The notes under the pieces were generated by a model. It was not told the DNA's origin, searched no databases, and worked only from the letters and a program-made list of their open reading frames with translations. Position numbers and translations under genes: made by a program. From Stichopus chloronotus (lineage: Eukaryota; Echinodermata; Holothuroidea; Aspidochirotida; Stichopodidae), in contig CM037850.1 of assembly GCA_021234535.1 (NCBI GenBank), positions 16,353,990 to 16,417,989 of the forward strand: DNA of 64,000 nucleotides. Direction: 5' to 3'. Numbering within the stretch: position 1 is the stretch's first letter; each line of letters opens with the position of its first letter. This document shows, piece by piece, positions 1 through 10,479 of this stretch.

Positions 1-1837
1 ACCTTGAAAAGGCGATAGCATTGAATATTCATATTTGATTCGATGAATATGTGACAGACTTTCTGAGTTTTTCACCGATTTTTTTTTTTTGTGAATTTGA
101 CTCGTTCCTCGAAATTGTCCACACGTTTCGAGATAATCTTGATCATATTTGTTAGTTATAACTCATTGTACGATACCGGTGGGGAATTGTAGTGAAATAA
201 ATTGTGAAATAAACCCTGATTTCCCATTTAAGTCCCCAAAGCGCTTTCATGCATGTACATCGCTCTTAGCCAATGTAACTGAGGCACAGTGAACTGAGTC
301 GAAAACATAACACGCAAGACTTACCAGAGTCAACCACGAGGCAAGGGTAATGACTTCGTTTTTCTCATCCTAAACGGTAACAAAGTAATAAATAAGAAAA
401 ATGTCAGGCTTCTTGTGTACTTCAAAAATTTTCCATATGCAAGAAAAAGCATTTCGTTATAAGTTTTTTTTTTTCAAAATCAAGCATTTTTGCAAGGTAC
501 TGTACTAACAAGTTCAAGCATTGTGTAATAATTCACTTTCAAGATTTACTGTTTGTTCATATCCCAACGGGAATTAATAATATCACTATGCATGTGCGCT
601 TTCCGTGTGCTTTCTTTGTTGTAACCACTTGTTTTTTTCTTTTTTAGAAAGGGACAGATGAAGAAAGTTTATCCCTATTAAGCTTCTCTATAGGTATTTT
701 CTAGTCAAAAGCTTGCGTAATATCCCCACAAAAGTCATACATATGTATTAAAATTTGTAAATTCAGTGTTTTTCTTCTTAAAAAGTGTTTTAGATTTTTT
801 CTTTTTCTTTCATGAGAAAAGTTTAGTGCTAGCTGTACATTGATGTGCCACCTTCATACAACGTTGTGGAAAGTACAAGTTACACAACACCTGTGTAAGA
901 ACTTCCTTTCAACTTTTTGTAAATTGTACTTACCGTCTATTTGTGTTTTAAATCTTTATGCAGTGAAAGCAGCTACATTTGTTTTACGTTACATTATTTT
1001 GAGTACTGTAAGACTATTGTGATGGAATTTGTTTGTATTAAAATATAAACTTGAAACGTGAAGGCAATGCCTAATAACGATCAACCATTGTGTAGACTAT
1101 TCACTTACAAGTTCAAACATTGTTTAATAATGTATTTACGTCATCAAACATTACGTAAACATTTAGTCACCAGATCAAGCATTGCGTAAAGCTGAACCGT
1201 AAGGAGAACGTGCACAGTATCACTCTCATTGAGGACCGGTCTTTCCCTTGATGAATGGTTGGCTTGATTTAAAAGAAAATGTCGGACCTCTGCCTCTCCA
1301 TTCATAGGATACCTGGCCGTAGCAACTGAAGAAAAAAGTTAAGCTGCAAATTGTAACAGTATAAGAGTGATTATGATATGATTGCAGGAGTTAGGCTACA
1401 GAATAAACGCGGTTAGCTTTCATGGAACGTGTCTTTAACACAGCTTTCCGGACTCTCTACATACCACAGTGCATTTTGTTCACCACCCACAAAGTAACGC
1501 CCTCTTAAGTCTTTGGAAAAGAAATTATTTCCACGTAAAATTTCAATCAACAAGAGACAGTGCATTTTAAGTTATACACAGGAAAGCAAAGGAGGACTAA
1601 AGTAAAATGTGCAAATACATAACAATTTTGAAAGGTGTATACTTTTAATAATGTTAATTTATGAACAAAGTGCAACAGTTCAATTTTCGATAAACCATTA
1701 CACTTCTTCTACTAAAAGTAAAATTGTAACTTTCTTATGTTTTTCGATATGAATTAATGATGATATATTACATTATTTGCATGAAGTCTGAAAACAAATC
1801 TTAAAGTGGTTTCTTACTTTGAGAAATATTTGTTGTC
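1..1837. other. Intergenic AT-rich sequence, no gene seen
   Basis: No open frame here has coding character; the longest, 60 codons at 840-1022, matches no known family. A short phrase about an 'aagcattg(c/t)gtaa' word recurs with spacing at about 510, 1085, 1110 and 1180, which suggests an old, decayed low-copy repeat. Nothing else can be supported. Confidence 0.6.
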
Positions 1838-1871
1838 GTCGTCGTCGTTGTTGTTGCTGCTGTTGTTTATT
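1832..1871 (-). repeat. Triplet-repeat 3' tail of the LINE
   Basis: On the minus strand an AATAAA hexamer (1871-1866) is followed at once by CAA, CAG, CAA and GAC triplets. Many non-LTR elements end in such a simple repeat rather than poly(A). This sets the likely 3' end of the element. Confidence 0.6.
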
Positions 1872-2059
1872 TCATTTGTCATACAAGACATTCAAAATTT
1901 ATATACAAAATTCATATACAAAATTATACACAATACAAAAGGAGGAAAAATAGGTGATAACACATGAACGAATCAAGACAAACGAAAAAGGAACCAGATG
2001 AAGCTAATAAGCTTTTCTAGTCTTTTCCCTTAAATAGTACATAGAATTAAGAAGAAAAA

Positions 2060-2775
2060 CATGAGATAGCGTTTGTGACCCTCTGATATGTCAAATGGAA
2101 TATACATCATACAATTGATCTAGAATTAAAATTTGCCAGCGTGTTAACTGAAAAATAGTCAAAATTTCCTACGATGATAAAATAGGTGCCTTTAAATAAA
2201 TTAATATTGGGTGCATTTCTAATGCTGTAGTCAAGGGAATTCCAGAAAGATACCCATTACTTATTATATGTTGGTGGGAAAACATTGTTCTTGTGTAGGA
2301 ATGAAGAAGATTATCTCTTCCCCCGGGTAGAATGATTATGATGTTGGTTTATTAGCGGGGAAAAAAAGGATTGGAAACCTTGAGGAGTTGGCCAGTATTG
2401 TGCATGTACAACAAATACGTAACTGAAAATTGTAGTGATCACTTAGCGTGAGTATAGTATGAAAATGAAATAGTGGACGGGTGTGGGTATAACGTGAAAC
2501 ATTTAAAATAATTCAGACAATCCGCTTCGTAGTGAACAGTTTATATGTATATGTGGGTAACGTAGTGCCCATAAAAGGATACTATACGTATGATCAGGTA
2601 TAATTAAAGCATTATAGATATTTAGTAAGGTGCAAGTAGGGATATAATATTTTAATCTATTCATATCACCAAAGATTTGACGCTAACCATTTAGCAAAAT
2701 TATCTAATTCTAGAGAAGCCACTTGAACGGCTTGAATAACTGCAGGGTTATAGTTGCGTCATCGGCAAATAATAA
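2060..2775 (-). pseudogene. LINE ORF2 reverse transcriptase remnant (FADD box and C-terminal domain)
   Basis: The minus strand encodes KSLLFADD with the two catalytic Asp at 2769-2758, then a segment QAVQVASLELDNFAKWLASN typical of the region after the active site, where an element of this kind has '...W...N'. After frameshifts comes PLFHFHTILTLSDHYNFQ (near 2475-2420), then FSPLINQHHNHSTRGKR and FWNSLDYSIRNAPNINLFK (near 2250-2190). These match the conserved end of CR1/jockey-group polymerases (H..TR, then WN.L...IR......FK). The fingers and first palm motifs that should lie before FADD are absent. Confidence 0.8.
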
Positions 2776-2779
2776 AGAT

Positions 2780-3540
2780 TTAAGAAAAGTTAAGGAACTT
2801 TAAGACGGTGTCCCGTCTATAGGTAATATTTTTAACATTTATACTACTAGGTCTTAAATTTTCACATAGAATGGCAATGGGATAATGATCAGATATATCA
2901 GTTCTTATGATAGTGGACTTGGTTGTATGATTAATATTAGAAACAATATTGTCAATGAGTGTAAACATGTGTCACTCTAGAGGCTTGTTAATTACAGGAT
3001 AGAAGGAATATGATGACTGTAGATTTTCGAAAATTCCCCCAATCTGTCCCGAAAGAAGATTTATATTAAAGTCACCAGCAGTGAAGCATAAACTGTGATC
3101 AACATTAAGCTCACTTAATGTATCACTAAAATCAGTGATAAATCTATCAACGTCTTCACTTGGAGGGCGATATGTCCCCAGTTACAATTTTTCTCTGTCC
3201 ATTCCTATTGATTTGCACAAATAATGACTCGAATTTGTTCAAGACTTACAGATTACTCATAACTGAAAACTCAGGTCTAATCTTAATATAGAGGGCAACC
3301 CCTCCCCCAAGTTTGTCTGTCCGACCTTCACACACTAGTGTATAATCGGAGATGCTATACAGTTCCATATTGTCTCTCTCATATATCCAAGGTAATTATT
3401 GATTCTGTTGATAAAAGTCACAACCGAATCAAAGTTTTTGGGTATGGACCTTCAGGATTAATGTTAAGTAAGGAAAAATCCCATTTATCGTTACTACAGG
3501 CTATAACATTGAAGGTACCAAGATCTGAATAAGTGCTATG
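2780..3540 (-). pseudogene. LINE ORF2 endonuclease remnant (EEP fold)
   Basis: In intact elements this domain nicks target DNA to start target-primed reverse transcription. Minus-strand reading shows, in order: an amino-terminal-like segment (WDFSLLNINPEGPYPKTL, near 3490-3430), GGGVALYIKIRPEFS (near 3315-3265), GTYRPPSEDVDRFITDFSDT (near 3180-3120), AGDFNINLL with the metal-binding Asp and Asn (near 3078-3050), and TDISDHYPIAILCE carrying the catalytic SDH triad (near 2910-2865). An in-frame stop separates the GDFN block from the last block, and several stops lie earlier. The last open block (2780-2968) ends just past the domain, where the linker to reverse transcriptase should begin. Confidence 0.85.
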
Positions 3541-4075
3541 AATAGGAGTCTGTGAAGGATTGAAGTCATCCTCACAGAACATCAGTATAATTGTAAAAGA
3601 ATAAAATGAAAAAGTAAAGAAAGTGAAAAAGTAACGAATAATGAAATGTAATAACTGTAGTAGTTAAATAACCGTAAGTAAGGATAATGAAAAATAAATC
3701 CCTGTAGGAAAAATCCCTAGCATGATTTCTGTACCAGCAGAGTAACAGGCAGAATGCCTATGAAAAGCAATTACGATATTTTAAGGAAGGAGTGGATTGC
3801 AATCTGACTAGTATCACAAAGGGCATAGAGAACGTAAAGACAATTCTAAGCATGAATCTTAAGCCGTTAGGATTAGAAGAAGAATTTGGTGGAAAAGAAA
3901 ATACAATGACACTGAGAAAAAAGACTTACTAGTGACTCGCCTGACAGGTTGTTCATGTAGAGGGAACAAAATGGTGTCTTGGTTAAACGTTACAATTTAC
4001 AAACATCGGAGATCTTCTTAGGTTTTATTTACTGCTTCTTTTCATCTCAAGTAATAACATAAATTCGGCCATCCA

Positions 4076-4480
4076 GAGTCCAATGCCGTGTGATGTTAGG
4101 GTGCTTTCGTGCATCAGCATGCAGTCGTTGTTTTGCTGCTGTCAAGTCCTCATTCATGAAGATACGGTTCCCTTTCAAGCTTGCTCTTGCCCTGTATACC
4201 TTGTCTCTCATATTTTACGGAGTAAATTTCACTATAATAGATCAAGTCTTGTCGTTTACGGTGGGCCCTGGATTGGATCTGGATGTCTTCTTTCTTAATT
4301 TGTATCTTTAACTTCTCTTGAGTCAGGTTGATGACAGTTTCATCAGTTTATTCTCCTTCTAATTCAGGCATGATCCAGATTCTCAGACAATTCCTCCTGG
4401 TTAATCTGTTCTTGGTCATCCAGTTTGTCCTCCAATGACCTCATTTTTTACTGCAAAGTATCAATTTCTTTGCCGGCCTT
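4076..4480 (-). pseudogene. LINE ORF1 remnant (coiled coil plus RNA-binding/C-terminal region)
   Basis: In intact elements ORF1 proteins bind element RNA as a trimer. Minus-strand translation, pieced over several frames, gives a charged heptad-like stretch (for example KMRSLEDKLDDQEQINQEEL, about 4440-4385). A region with LTQEKLKIQIKKEDIQ follows, then a segment with RNRIFMNEDLTAAKQRLHAD and ARKHP near 4170-4090. The final 'NEDLT..R/K..L...AR' pattern is the hallmark I used for type-II LINE ORF1 carboxy-terminal domains. At least two frameshifts and one stop interrupt it. It lies directly upstream, in the minus direction, of the endonuclease remnant, as expected for ORF1 before ORF2. Confidence 0.75.
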
Positions 4481-4710
4481 ATCAAGTTACTTCTGTTTTT
4501 TGGGGAGGGAGAGAGTTCCCATTGCAGGGCAGCATGAATTTCAGCCGAATTTCGAGATTTTTACAGAAATCTTCGGAATTGGTGGCTTGTGCGATTTCAG
4601 TTCGAATTACCCCAGTGATGAGACAGTATTACCTGCACTGCATCATGTGTTGCTTCGTTAGGCAGACTAGGTGTAGGCTTTGCTGGCGTATAGTTGTTTT
4701 GCTCTTCTCG

Positions 4711-4728
4711 CCCCCCCCCCCCCCCCCC
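4711..4728 (+). repeat. Poly-C run, 18 bases
   Basis: Uninterrupted run of 18 C. It lies close to the 5' end of the LINE remnant. Length in the assembly may be unreliable. Confidence 0.9.
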
Positions 4729-4740
4729 ATTTGAACAGCT

Positions 4741-5985
4741 GTTTTACTTCTTCTCGCTCTTTTGGAGGACATTGTGGTCTCAAATTTGTACGAGACAACT
4801 TTTTCATCCATATACAAAGATTGCTGCTGTCATTTGTGTCAGTGACAGAGTATTTTAGGAATTTTAGAATGAATGAATTTTTTAGGATTTTAGAATGATG
4901 TTAGAGTCTACATCTTACAATTGGTCAAACAGCTTCATTGTTTCCATCCTAAGAATGCGATGGCTTGGCATTGTTCCAGTTTCTTTTATATTCATTAAAA
5001 GAGAGCACAAAATTTAAATTTTTTCATAAAAATAAATATGCTGACTTTCAACTTTCAGGAAGTGTGAGATATATTTATCTGAACATTTACCTTAATCCTG
5101 TATTAGTTTAACTGCTTTGATTTTGAGTTGCAATTCCCACCTGGGTCTTGCCTACAGTTTATAAGATAGTCAGGTGTTGCTAAATTCAGAAGTTGTTCAA
5201 ATTGATTTTATCGATGAATTCAAGAGTCCTTTGAAACTATCTTTAGTTAATGCCTACTTACACTGTGAGTTCAAAACGAAATCCAGACATAGTGATTACC
5301 TATAACACCCTGTTCACTCTGGCAAGAAAAGACTAAACTAAACAATTTTGACATTGATCCTTCTTTGCTTTTTAAGTCAACGTTGATTCTGACCAGTTAT
5401 TTCTTCTGTCATATATTTCCCGGTGTAAGCCTCCTGTGCGTTAATTTTATTTGTAATAAATTAGTCAACACGAAATCGCGGTATAAACTGACAAGAAAGA
5501 TAAATATCTATATTCATAATAAACTTACCTGCTATTAAACACATGTAGATAACAAACTTCAGCTCCATGATAGAGTACCACATACAACTGTCTACGTCCA
5601 CTGAATGGCTATTTCTCCTTTATGAGTCAGTCAGAAAGCTGCAGCCGAAGAAACAGGGCTGCAACTTTCTCTTAGTTTTTTAATTAAGGATCGCCAATAA
5701 CTCAAGCAACACTCTCAACGATTTTTGTCGCTTGGATGACTTTTTAGTAATGACAGCTTGGTTGGGATTCATTAAAACAATATTTGCAGATGTATCTTGA
5801 GGTGACCTTACCAGCAGTAATTGCGGCCTTGGACTTGTTTTTATCTGGCCTTGTCCCTGTAAAGTTTCGTTGAACCACTTAAGATATTATTCGGTGGTTG
5901 CAGTAACAGAGAGACTGAAGAAGATGCGGTATTTCGGATTCTAGAGATGTCGGTATATTGTAAAGGCGACGACAGCATGTCGAGA
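4741..5985. other. Intergenic sequence, no gene seen
   Basis: No frame is convincingly coding and no inverted-repeat ends were found. The right border is the start of the GAT-rich array. Confidence 0.6.
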
Positions 5986-5989
5986 TGAG

Positions 5990-6360
5990 ATTTCGGTGTT
6001 TGTGATAATGATTTTGATAATGTCGACGATGCTGATGATAATGATGAGAATGATGACGAAGACATTGATGGTGCTAATGATGAAGACAATAACGCCGATA
6101 ATGATAATGATATTGATAGTAATGATGAAAATGATAACGGTGAGTATGATGATTATGGAGATGATAATGATAACAATAATGACTAGAGTGATTGTGTTGA
6201 TAATAATGATCATGATGATGGGATGATGATGTTCTAATTCATGATTATAATGACGAATATGATGATGATTTTGTGACAAAGTTGAAGAAAATGATGCTGA
6301 TGCTAATGATGATCACAATGAAGACGAAGGTGCTGTTGATTGCTATGATCGGGATGATGG

Positions 6361-6395
<35 letters not shown>

Positions 6396-6575
6396 ATGAT
6401 TATGATGATGACGACAATAAGGATGACGATAATAAGGATGCTGATAATAATGATGCTGATGATGATGATTCTGATGATGATGATAATGATGAAGATAATG
6501 ATAATGATGATGAGAATAATGATAATGATGATGATAATAATGATCATGATGATGTAATGATGATGACGATGAAGG
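5990..6575. repeat. GAT/ATC-rich microsatellite-like array
   Basis: About 580 bases are dominated by GAT and AAT triplets, with a clean GAT run near 6356-6395 and degenerate flanks. The open frames on both strands here (runs of Met/Ile or Asp-like codons) follow from the triplet composition and are not genes. Confidence 0.9.
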
Positions 6576-9500
6576 TATGAAGGATTAAATACGCAAATGA
6601 AGAATTGCCTGCAAATGCAAAGGATCCCAGAAGATAGAAATACGTGAGTATGGTTTATAGCTGTAAGTTCTAAGATTTTTAATGATCCTTTTGTATTGTA
6701 TTGTATTTTTTACCTTAACTTCCTTTTAAACTATTTAAACTTTGTCAGACGTATCCATTTAGCTTTCGTTAATGAGCGTACTTGAACATCCAAGGTTGCA
6801 TACAGCATCATTACTTAATACTTGCTTTTCGGAATTTGCAAAGCCTTTAATGCATTTCAAGTGTAAGCCCTAAATCAGTGTTACTCTCTGGACATAATTC
6901 GCTACTTTTCAGAAATCAATTTGTCTCTTTGTGAAACTATCTATGAACAGACGCAAAGTGATACACGTAACATCTTACCACTTACCAATATTAATTTCGA
7001 CGGTCTTGTGCAGGCCCCCTCAATTCCAGGCAAGGTACTGGGTTCACGGTTTTATTTTATTTATTTTTTTTTGCCTAATCATCATTTTAAGCCATTAAAG
7101 TTTGCCGACATCCAGATGAATGTATATTACTCAACGTTTTCTCATACTTGGTAGGAAAACGTCAACTTAAGCAGTAAAGTTTCTCCGATAATGCTCTTAG
7201 TGAAGAAAATACATCAAACGTTTTCGGGGTTTTTCTTCTTACCGGTACAGATTTTGTTCTCCACGATTCAGTTCATGTTTCTTACAGTATCAATTTGAAA
7301 CACGTGATCTGGAGAACAAAAGCAGACATGTAGCGCTATAGTTCCATTCATAATTTCTTTCCTCACCTAGAATCATCAAAATAAAACAGATCTGCTTTGA
7401 AGTTTAGATATTTAGAAATGTTGAAATCTGCCAACACGTATTACAAAGTGAAAAACTACAGAGACTTAAGGAAGCTCAAATTCGCCTCTTTGAATGCATA
7501 TGGCTTCTTTTACATCATGTTCTATAAAATGACTGGATTATCAACGGAGTAATGCAGCCATATATGTAGTATATGTCGTGTGTATTATTTGCATGATTTT
7601 CCATATTGGTCAGCCCGAAAGGCTGTTTGTCATATGTAAATGGCTATCTTCAATTCCTGTCTCAAACTTGAATGGTGACATATCCATAGACACCAGACAC
7701 CCACCAGACACCCACCCAAGAGATGGTCGGGAAGTAAACTTTCTTGGCATACTGACCTGCATGTACCCAGTTTTAAAATGGGGATGTCATGTGTACAATT
7801 TCTCAATGGATAGCAATACATATCAAGAATCAACGTTTTCGTTTGAACTTTTGTAAAAGAGTTTGGAAAACGTTTGGAATCGACTCCTCAAATCTCCCCT
7901 TCCCCTCAACTTACTACTGTGCATAACAATTCAAGACATTTCATTTATTGAGGAGGGTGGGGGAAGGGTCAGCCGTAACTAGAAGATAAAACCTGAAAAC
8001 ACATATGAGTTAAGTACATTCAGGCAAGATTTAATTTATTTATTTTTTTTTTTTTTACATCAGTTGCAATCTACTTGTCTGCTAGCTGTTGACTGATTGT
8101 TCGTTAACGTCACAATACTCAAAGGTTCTTCTCAGGTTAAAGTATGAATATTTCAGTATTTAATGAGACAAATTGTCTAATGCAGCTTAATTTTTTGAGA
8201 GTATACAAGTAGGCTAGGTTGTGCACTCGTAGAATTATCTATCCTGCAGCTTGCAGTGTCCTTAGAATTTGGAAAATGCAATTGTTAATTAAGTTTGTTC
8301 ATTTTTGCCTGATGCGTGATGTAATTCCTTGCTGTTGTTAACAGTGACGTCGAGACGTTCGCGGATGGGGGGGGGGGGGGCAAATCACGTGTCCAGTGGA
8401 AGACTTTGTGCCCTCATGTATGAATACCTAGCCCTTAACTGAGATTTGGGGTTTTCAAAATCTATAGACCTCCTGTAGTCAGGTAGTCAGAGGTATTCAA
8501 CTATACCAGATTTGATTTGATCCTTTTCTTAGGACAAGAAAACCAGCAATTTGTACTTTCTTAGCAATGACGAGATCGTTCCATCAGTCAGAGGTTGAAA
8601 ATATGTTTCATTTTGTTAGCATGATCTTCTTCATAATCAGAGAGCTCCCGGTCTTTGACAAAATCGCACTCGATCCCCCTCTCTCTCACACGTCTATATA
8701 ATTGATTTAAAGTCTGCATTAAAGGGTCTTCCTTCAGTATTAAATTCACATGAAAATTACTCCAATTGGTTCATGGAAAAACTATTAAAATGTGAAACAA
8801 TCAAAACAGCTCTTTAAAATCCAAGGTCTGCCTATATGGGTCGCATTTATCAATTTCGCTTAGTATTGCAGTCAAACAGAACAAAATGAATAGATGAAAG
8901 TAATTCGTCCCAAATCTTTCCTCTCAAACATGTATTGTCGTAGTATCTTTGGCAGTGGTAAATTGGGATGGCGCTATTGACTAACTAATGCTAACAGCAG
9001 CTTAATTTGTTTCCAGTGACACTTAGAGATACCAAATTAATTGCATTGATGAAGCTGCAATTTATAAAGCTGCGATTTATAGAGATATGATGACTTTTTT
9101 TGTTCATGCCGTCCCATCTCAGTTCTCAGTTCGTTTCTTATCTACAACATAATCTACAAACATCTTAATAAATTCACATCTCCCTAGACAAACCCTTCAA
9201 CAAACGATAATTTTGGATTCTAGTATTGAGGTAGGTGCTATGATGGTTGATGTAATTTACAAATGAAATCTTACTTGAAGTTATCCAACGTTAATTGTAG
9301 ACTTGTGTTCATTCAAGAGGATAACCCTTAAAATGGTGACTCTACTGCATCATATATGCTTCAAAGCCCGGGAACTTTAGGGGGTATCACCCCTCATTCT
9401 GGTCTTCCATAGGTTTCCCTCCCCGGACTGAAGTTATCCCACTTTGCTTTTAGACCTTGTTTAGGTTAAAATCGTTGTCCTCATGGAGTTTCTGGAGGCT

Positions 9501-10124
9501 TGGCCCCTGGTGCCTGATCTGGCTTCTCCCCTGTACCCAGCAAGGACCACAAGACTGGCCACAGGACTCCACCCTTTATAGGCCTCGCGCTCTGAGCCAT
9601 GAGTAGTGACTAATAATGCCCTCTGAGCAAACACCGTCCATCCTACTCCCCCCCCCCCCCCCCCCCCGAAAAAAAAATCATTAATTAATAAATGTCTGGT
9701 GACACCATTGGCTGTTGAAAACCTACGTACATTACAGTACTGTCAAACTGCAAGAAAATTCAATCCTGAATCGAGGCATCTTTGTGTTTGATAGTAAGAT
9801 AATCCATTTGAATTATCATAGCGTTGATATTAGCTTGCGCCCTTATTAAGGCTGACACGTCCAAATACCGAATCTTAATCTGAAATGGGGCCCTCTACAT
9901 TGCAACTACGTTCACAGACGCTGTTTACTTCAATTGTTCACATCCTTTCAGATACTTTGTAACATATTGACTCTCTTTGCTATACTAACCTTCCTTGGAT
10001 CATCAAAGTGTGTAGCAATCATCGTGCAATAAACACGGTGAACAAATTTTAGTCCTTGCTACTTCGTAACCGTGAAAATGAGTGTAAAAGAAATCGAGGA
10101 GATTTCAAAGCAACTTCGGTCTGC
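6576..10124. other. Intergenic sequence, no gene seen
   Basis: Contains a poly-G run of 14 (8367-8380), a poly-C run of 20 (9648-9667) and a GC-richer stretch near 9360-9640. The last shares the phrase 'ctctgagcaaacacc' with a stretch near 13280. Open frames up to 92 codons (7578-7856) resemble no family I know. Confidence 0.55.
9648..9667 (+). repeat. Poly-C run, 20 bases
   Basis: Twenty consecutive C followed by an A-rich run. It is one of the two longest classes of homopolymer in the window. Confidence 0.9.
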
Positions 10125-10479
10125 TTAAAGGGAAATAGGGCGCTTAGAATATACCAACATGACATACGAAGAAAATAACTTTAATCATTATTAAACTATT
10201 CAGTCTCACCAATAAACATCTGCAAGAGCTTCATTTCCTCAAAACATTATGCATATGGTGAGTAACGGAGGATGCATCATTTGAATTTTGAAAAGTTTGG
10301 GTGAACAAATTATTGTTGAGCAACAAATATCTGAATTTCTATATATGAGAAACTAGTATTTCTTGAAAAGAGGGCTACGGTCCTTCCTTATTTTGAATAA
10401 TCTGTCATTCTACCTTTACAAACTCTGGTTTTAAATCTATGGTTGTTTTCTGTACAACAAACGCCTTATTTCCCTTTAA
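10125..10479 (+). mobile_element. TTAA-ended inverted-repeat element, family A copy 1
   Basis: The left end reads TTAAAGGGAAATAGGGCG and the right end is its near-perfect inverted complement, with a single mismatch. The unit is 355 bases including a TTAA at each end. No protein is encoded. Three more copies are in the window at 14.3, 28.6 and 54.9 kb. Short size, inverted ends and repetition indicate a MITE. TTAA ends are typical of piggyBac-type targets, but no transposase is present to prove the class. Confidence 0.85.

Larger units (their letters stand above)
1838..4740 (-). mobile_element. Degenerate, internally deleted non-LTR retrotransposon (LINE)
   Basis: Read on the minus strand, the parts occur in the order of a two-ORF LINE. 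First comes an ORF1 remnant (about 4480-4080), then an endonuclease remnant (about 3540-2790), then the reverse-transcriptase active-site motif (2769-2758) with following palm/thumb sequence, a carboxy-terminal domain (about 2520-2060), and a 3' tail. The tail carries an AATAAA signal (1871-1866) followed by CAA/CAG/GAC triplets (about 1865-1832). Stop codons and frameshifts occur throughout, so it cannot be active. Endonuclease and FADD motif are almost adjacent, so most of the fingers/palm part of the reverse transcriptase is missing. The carboxy-terminal pattern resembles CR1/L2/jockey-group elements, while ORF1 looks like the coiled-coil plus RRM type; the clade is inferred. The 5' end is uncertain. 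Confidence 0.85.

Noticed and set aside
5941..6557. Frames of 76-112 codons across the GAT array on both strands
   Set aside because: They are runs of Met/Ile-type codons produced by the triplet repeat.
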